This document shows, piece by piece, positions 7,110 through 11,049 of a stretch of DNA of 11,049 bases (the stretch's first letter is position 1; every line of letters starts with the position of its first letter). Source of the stretch: a bacterium. Its GTDB lineage: Bacteria > Verrucomicrobiota > Kiritimatiellia > UBA8416 > CAMZLY01. Under the pieces are notes generated by a model. It did not search any database. It saw nothing but the letters and a program-made list of their open reading frames with translations, and was not told the DNA's origin. A program made the translations under genes and the position numbers. The stretch covers positions 1 to 11,049 of the forward strand of contig DAOVUR010000043.1 of assembly GCA_030632465.1 (NCBI GenBank), written 5' to 3'.

Positions 7110-7144
7110 GCCAGGATTTACTGGATTACTGACAACTGATTACT
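7110..7144. repeat. Short-period repeat at the 3' end of leuA
   Basis: This module reads CCAGGATTTACTGG then ATTACTGACAACTGATTACTG on the plus strand. It contains GATTACTG-type units about 10-13 bases apart, and a CAGGATTTACTGG part related to the module at 152-177 on the opposite strand (CCAGTAAATCCTG). The leuA stop codon (complement of 7140-7142) lies inside the last unit. It looks like the same class of degenerate intergenic module as in the two large arrays. Confidence 0.7.
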
Positions 7145-8681
7145 GTTTCTGCCCGCGTTTAATAAGCAAACGATTCGAGCAGGCCAGATATGCTTTAGCG
7201 GCGGCTTCTACAATATCGGTACTAGCAGCTTTGGCACTAATAATCTCTTTACCAAACTCAACTCGTAAACTGACCTCCCCCATAGCATCTTTACCAATGG
7301 TTACTGCCTGCAATGAAAAATCGAGTAGCTTGCCATTTAGTTTAGTAATGCGCTCTATTGTTTTAAGGGCCGCATCTACTGGGCCATCACCACAGGAGGC
7401 GTCCTGTATAACCTCATCACCTTTAACAAGGCGGACAGTCGCAGTCGGTACGGTTGATGTTCCTGTTGCTACATGCAGATAATCCAACGCATAGGCTGGC
7501 GCACTATTTTCCATACCTTCACGGGCAAGCATCACAAGATCATCATCATAGATATTCTTCTTTTTATCTGCTAAGGCGATAAAGTTCTTGTAGGAAACCT
7601 CTAACTCTTCAGGCGTAAGATCGATACCCATCTTCTTTAGTCTATGCCGGAATGCATGACGTCCGGAATGTTTGCCGAGCACTAGCTCAACACTTTCCAG
7701 ACCAATATCTTCAGGACGCATAATCTCATACGTTTCACGGTTTTTCAACATACCGTCTTGATGAATCCCAGCTTCATGAGCAAATGCATTTGCACCAACA
7801 ATAGCCTTATTGCGCTGAACCTGCATTCCAGTCAAACTGCTTACCATACGACTGGCTTGATAAATCTTCTCTGTTTTAATGCCAGTCCAGACTTTACCAA
7901 ACTGCTCAGGCCGAGTACGCAGTGCCATTACAACCTCTTCTAATGCCGCATTACCAGCACGCTCGCCTAGCCCATTGATGGTACACTCAACTTGCCGCGC
8001 ACCATTCTGCACTGCAGTTAGTGAGTTAGCTACAGCTAGCCCTAGATCGTTGTGACAATGCACACTAATAATGGCATCATTAATATTTGGTACATCTTCA
8101 TATAGCCGCGCAATAACCAGACCAAACTCTTCTGGTATCGAATAGCCTACTGTATCAGGAATATTGATAGTGCTAGCACCTGCATCAATAGCAGCTTCCA
8201 CCATCTCAGCCAGAAAGTCTGGCTCTGTACGAGACGCATCTTCTGGACTAAATTCAATATCATCACAAAAAGTGCGCGCATACTTTATCGATGCCACTGC
8301 CTGTTTAAGTATCTCACTACGCGCCTTGCGCAGCTTGAACTGACGGTGAATGGCTGATGTTGCAAGAAAGACATGAATCCTAGACTTTGCCGCTGGCGCC
8401 ACAGCTTCTGCGCAACGCTCAATATCTTTATCGATACAACGCGCTAGCCCACAAATGGACGGCCCTTTTATAGTTTCGGCAATAGCTTTTACGGCATCAA
8501 AATCATCTGGTGATGCAATAGGAAAACCAGCCTCAATAACATCAACCTTCATTTTTGCCAACTGATGCGCAAGCTCCATCTTCTCACGATTATTCAGGCT
8601 AGCACCCGGTGATTGTTCGCCATCCCTAAGTGTCGTGTCAAAAACGATAACTTTATCTTTTGCTGAACGTCTTGCTGTCAT
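7140..8681 (-). CDS. leuA: 2-isopropylmalate synthase
   Basis: This enzyme condenses acetyl-CoA with 2-oxoisovalerate to 2-isopropylmalate, the first committed step of leucine synthesis, and is normally inhibited by leucine. Its 513 residues fit the bacterial LeuA family. The TIM-barrel catalytic domain opens with DTTLRDGEQSPG (15-26; Arg19 and Asp20 are the catalytic and metal-binding residues) and has EFSPEDASRT (143-152), the metal-binding HCHND (208-212) and NGLGERAGN (236-244). The C-terminal part from about 385 (YALDYLHVATGTSTVPTATV) is the LeuA allosteric domain, so feedback control is probably retained. These features favour LeuA over homocitrate or citramalate synthase. The ATG is preceded by AAAGGA about six bases upstream. 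It lies 65 bases downstream of ilvN, in the same direction. The stop codon falls inside a repeat module. Confidence 0.96.
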   Translation of the reverse strand: MTARRSAKDKVIVFDTTLRDGEQSPGASLNNREKMELAHQLAKMKVDVIEAGFPIASPDDFDAVKAIAETIKGPSICGLARCIDKDIERCAEAVAPAAKSRIHVFLATSAIHRQFKLRKARSEILKQAVASIKYARTFCDDIEFSPEDASRTEPDFLAEMVEAAIDAGASTINIPDTVGYSIPEEFGLVIARLYEDVPNINDAIISVHCHNDLGLAVANSLTAVQNGARQVECTINGLGERAGNAALEEVVMALRTRPEQFGKVWTGIKTEKIYQASRMVSSLTGMQVQRNKAIVGANAFAHEAGIHQDGMLKNRETYEIMRPEDIGLESVELVLGKHSGRHAFRHRLKKMGIDLTPEELEVSYKNFIALADKKKNIYDDDLVMLAREGMENSAPAYALDYLHVATGTSTVPTATVRLVKGDEVIQDASCGDGPVDAALKTIERITKLNGKLLDFSLQAVTIGKDAMGEVSLRVEFGKEIISAKAASTDIVEAAAKAYLACSNRLLIKRGQKQ

Positions 8682-8717
8682 GATATTCCTTTTACTATTT
8701 CTTCCTTCTTAAATTTT

Positions 8718-8759
8718 CAGTCTACGACCGTAGGCTGCTAAGTTGCTCATCCGCAACTT
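8718..8759 (-). other. Double hairpin spanning the ilvN stop codon
   Basis: Two adjacent inverted repeats lie at the ilvN-leuA junction. The first (8740-8759) is a perfect 7-bp stem, AAGTTGC with GCAACTT, whose six-base loop contains the ilvN stop codon. The second (8718-8737) has arms CAG.CTAC and GTAG.CTG with one mismatch and a four-base loop. Neither is followed by a U-run, so this is not a classical terminator. It could be an mRNA processing or stability structure, or an inserted palindromic element. Confidence 0.6.
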
Positions 8760-9250
8760 CCATCACGTGGCGAGATAATGACCCCTGTTCTAGTCAGATC
8801 CAACACTTGACTGTCCTTTAGTAACCTCAAAAAGTCTTCAACTTTATCAAGATCACCAGCCATCTGAATAGTCATTGAACTTTGGTGGACGCATACAACT
8901 GTTGCATCGTGCATCTCTGCCAATTTAGCAATCTCTGCACGCTCTGCAGACTCCGCTTTGATCTCGATAAGTATCAGCTCTGCACTGATATGACGTTTCT
9001 GGGTCAGATCAGAAACTTCCACTACATCCACAAGTTTATTAAGTTGCTTCGTCACCTGATCCAACACATGATCATCACCCTTGATAGTCATAGTCATACG
9101 TGAAAGTGTTGCATCATTTGTAGGTGCAACATTTAGGCTCACAATATTAAAGCCACGCCCTGAGATCAGGTCAACAACTCTAGCAAGAACCCCTAACCGG
9201 TTTTCAAGTAACGCGGTGATAACATGATTTATATCTTTTTCTTTTGTCAT
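8747..9250 (-). CDS. ilvN: Acetolactate synthase small (regulatory) subunit
   Basis: This is the regulatory subunit of acetohydroxyacid synthase. It binds branched-chain amino acids, usually valine, and stimulates and feedback-controls the large subunit. Its 167 residues match the long IlvN/IlvH type. An ACT domain occupies about 9-80, with ENRLGVLARVVDLISGRGFN (16-35) carrying the conserved ligand-binding loop and NIVSLNV after it. A second domain (about 86-160, starting ELILIEIKAE) is the small-subunit C-terminal domain. The family normally ends near RTGVI.. plus a few residues; here the tail is SPRDGSCG, and its last codons lie in a hairpin-forming sequence. AAAGGAAGAG precedes the ATG. 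It lies 89 bases downstream of ilvB. The symbol ilvH would be equally acceptable. Confidence 0.94.
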   Translation of the reverse strand: MTKEKDINHVITALLENRLGVLARVVDLISGRGFNIVSLNVAPTNDATLSRMTMTIKGDDHVLDQVTKQLNKLVDVVEVSDLTQKRHISAELILIEIKAESAERAEIAKLAEMHDATVVCVHQSSMTIQMAGDLDKVEDFLRLLKDSQVLDLTRTGVIISPRDGSCG

Positions 9251-9270
9251 AACTCTTCCTTTAAATTAAC

Positions 9271-9291
9271 GGCTTGCTCAGAAAGCAAGCC
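9271..9291 (-). other. Hairpin upstream of ilvN
   Basis: A perfect 8-bp inverted repeat (GGCTTGCT with AGCAAGCC, loop of five) lies in the ilvB-ilvN gap, just upstream of the ilvN ribosome site on the minus strand. The transcript continues GUUAAUUU rather than a clean U-run, so termination would be weak at best. A role in processing, or in setting the ratio of large to small subunit, is possible. Confidence 0.5.
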
Positions 9292-9302
9292 CACTATCTT
9301 TC

Positions 9303-9340
9303 CTAATTCGCATTTCGTAATTCGTAATTCTCAATTCTAT
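9303..9340. repeat. AATTCGTAATTCGTAATTC short-period repeat at the 3' end of ilvB
   Basis: The plus strand shows repeated AATTCG(T/C) units (AATTCGCATTTCGT, AATTCGT, AATTCTC, AATTCTA) with a 7-8 base period. The repeat starts directly after the ilvB stop codon (complement of 9340-9342). It is of the same degenerate short-period kind as the modules in the large arrays but has a different core. Confidence 0.7.
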
Positions 9341-11049
9341 TAAGCCATGCTTTGGATCATCTCCATCAAGCCTGCACCAGGAGGCACCATTGGATAAAGA
9401 TTCTCTTCTGGCTTAACAATGCACTCAATAACTACTGGTCCCTTATGAGCAAAAGCATCTTCCAGCGCACCTGTTACTTCACCTTTTTCGCTGATACGAA
9501 CACCCTTTGCTCCATGTGCTTCTGCCATCTTAACAAAGTCAGGTAAGTAATCACTCTGCGGGATCTTCTCACGAGTGGCTAAACGTCCCGGCATAAGATG
9601 CGTAGCTGAATATTCTCCGTTGTAGAACATCTCCTGCCACTGTCTCACCATACCCAAATAGCCGTTATTTAATATCACGATATTGATAGGTAGATCATTT
9701 TCAACAGCAACTACCAGCTCTTGGAAGTTCATCTGTGTACTACCGTCACCTGCGATATCAACAACAATCTTATCACGACATCCTGCTTGTGCACCAATTG
9801 CCGCTGGCAGTCCATAGCCCATAGTTCCTAGTCCACCTGAAGATAGGAATGTACGAGGTTTCGTATACTTAAAGAAGTGTGCAGCCCACATCTGATGCTG
9901 ACCAACCTCAGTAGTAATAATTGCATCACCGCCGGTGACTTCATATATCTTTTCAATCACAAATTGTGGCAGTAGTTCTGGATCATTCTTGTCATACGCA
10001 AATGGGAACTGCTGCGTCCATTCAGCAACTTGCTCTAACCATGGAGTACGCTCAATTTCCTCTACTCTATCCAATAGTTTGATAAGAATATCTTTTGCAT
10101 CACCTGACACAGGAAGATCAACAGCAACACTCTTACCTATAGCACATGGATCAATATCTATATGCGCTATCTTTGCTTTTGGTGCAAACAGATCCATACG
10201 ACCAGTAACGCGGTCATCAAAACGTGCACCAACAGATATAAGAAGATCACAATGGCTAACTGAACGATTCGCCATAACACTACCATGCATACCTAACATG
10301 CGAACTGATAATGGGTCAGTTTCAGGAAAGCCACCTAGTCCTAATAATGTTGTCGTTACAGGTATCCGCGCTTTACGAGCAAGTGCAGTTAATTCCGCAG
10401 CCGCACCAGAAGCGATAACGCCACCACCAACATATAACAACGGCTTCTCGGAACTATTAATCGCCTCCGCCAATGCATCAACTTCTTTATCATCACTAGT
10501 AAAAGTATCTTTGTAGCCTCTGATATCCATTAGAGATGGAGTAATCGCATCTGTCGTGGCCTGTTGCATATCCTTTGGTATGTCAACAAGAACAGGTCCA
10601 GGCTTACCAGTACTGGCAATATGAAACGCCTCTGCTATAACACGAGGTATATCATCAACATTTCTAACCATAGAGTTATGCTTGGTAACAGCTCTTGTTA
10701 TGCCGCATGTATCAGCTTCTTGAAAAGCATCATTACCAATCATGTTAGAAGGAACCTGCCCTGATATACATACCATTGGGATTCCGTCCATATTAGCAGT
10801 TGCAAGTCCAGTAACTGCATTTGTTGCTCCTGGTCCAGAAGTAACGATACAACAGCCGGTTTTCCCCGTAGCACGCGCATAACCATCAGCCATGTGAGCA
10901 GCACCCTGCTCATGACGTGTGAGCATGAACTCTATTGGTGAACGATAAAGTGCGGCAAAAAGATCCAGCACCGCACCACCTGGTAATCCAAACACAGTTT
11001 CAACACCGGCATCCTGCAACCCCTGCAGTACACATTCAGCACCATTCTT
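9340..11049 (-). CDS. ilvB: Acetolactate synthase large (catalytic) subunit, 5' end outside the window
   Basis: This thiamine-diphosphate enzyme condenses two pyruvates to 2-acetolactate, or pyruvate with 2-oxobutyrate, at the head of the branched-chain pathways. The reading frame stays open to the window edge. The codons before the first in-frame TTG (11017-11019) read KNGAECVLQG, matching the conserved N-terminus of the family (NGAE..), so the true start is just beyond 11049 and the TTG is not the start. 569 residues are visible. Counting from the window edge, the catalytic Glu is E47 in TRHEQGAA, and the ThDP/Mg motif runs from GDGS (434-437) to NN (461-462). SGPGATN and GLGTMGYGLPAAIGA are also present. 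GARFDDRVTGR and HIDIDP mark the FAD-associated middle domain. This pattern, with ilvN next door, favours biosynthetic AHAS over a catabolic FAD-free enzyme. Confidence 0.95.
   Translation of the reverse strand, partial: KNGAECVLQGLQDAGVETVFGLPGGAVLDLFAALYRSPIEFMLTRHEQGAAHMADGYARATGKTGCCIVTSGPGATNAVTGLATANMDGIPMVCISGQVPSNMIGNDAFQEADTCGITRAVTKHNSMVRNVDDIPRVIAEAFHIASTGKPGPVLVDIPKDMQQATTDAITPSLMDIRGYKDTFTSDDKEVDALAEAINSSEKPLLYVGGGVIASGAAAELTALARKARIPVTTTLLGLGGFPETDPLSVRMLGMHGSVMANRSVSHCDLLISVGARFDDRVTGRMDLFAPKAKIAHIDIDPCAIGKSVAVDLPVSGDAKDILIKLLDRVEEIERTPWLEQVAEWTQQFPFAYDKNDPELLPQFVIEKIYEVTGGDAIITTEVGQHQMWAAHFFKYTKPRTFLSSGGLGTMGYGLPAAIGAQAGCRDKIVVDIAGDGSTQMNFQELVVAVENDLPINIVILNNGYLGMVRQWQEMFYNGEYSATHLMPGRLATREKIPQSDYLPDFVKMAEAHGAKGVRISEKGEVTGALEDAFAHKGPVVIECIVKPEENLYPMVPPGAGLMEMIQSMA

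Noticed and set aside
11017..11019. TTG as the start codon of ilvB
   Set aside because: The upstream in-frame codons to the window edge encode conserved family sequence (NGAE..), so the gene is cut by the window instead.

Overview
The window is a bacterial chromosome segment of low-to-moderate G+C. It is a Gram-negative-type bacterium judged by its branched-chain amino acid genes and its eukaryote-like isoleucyl-tRNA synthetase. The dense intergenic arrays of short degenerate repeats resemble those I associate with large-genome environmental bacteria such as the PVC group (Lentisphaerota, Kiritimatiellota, Planctomycetota); that placement is a low-confidence inference.

Layout: (1) 1-278, an intergenic array of repeat modules behind ileS. 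(2) 279-3404, minus strand: ileS, encoding a long type-2 isoleucyl-tRNA synthetase. (3) 3405-4170, a 766-base gap packed with the same repeat modules, separating divergently transcribed units. (4) 4171-6149, plus strand: a compact three-gene unit encoding a GYF_2-DUF975 membrane protein, a class I SAM-dependent methyltransferase and a small zinc-ribbon membrane protein. Their function is unknown to me. (5) 6190-11049, minus strand: a biosynthetic cluster transcribed ilvB, ilvN, leuA, aroE, with the 5' end of ilvB just outside the window. It converges on the three-gene unit.

How the genes work together: IlvB and IlvN form acetohydroxyacid synthase, the first common step of valine, leucine and isoleucine synthesis. 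LeuA makes the first committed leucine precursor from the valine-pathway product 2-oxoisovalerate. AroE makes shikimate for aromatic compounds. IleS then charges tRNA with isoleucine. ilvC, ilvD, leuB and leuCD are not in the window.

The most unusual content is non-coding. About ten copies of a short linker (core AGCGCAC, often followed by AGCACCGT) separate different cargo modules. Each cargo is itself a short-period degenerate repeat or a palindrome, and nearly all point the same way. One 51-bp imperfect palindrome occurs as an exact direct repeat on both sides of ileS. Related modules also abut the stop codons of leuA and ilvB, and a double hairpin covers the ilvN stop codon. I found no CRISPR array, transposase, tRNA, rRNA or convincing intrinsic terminator.
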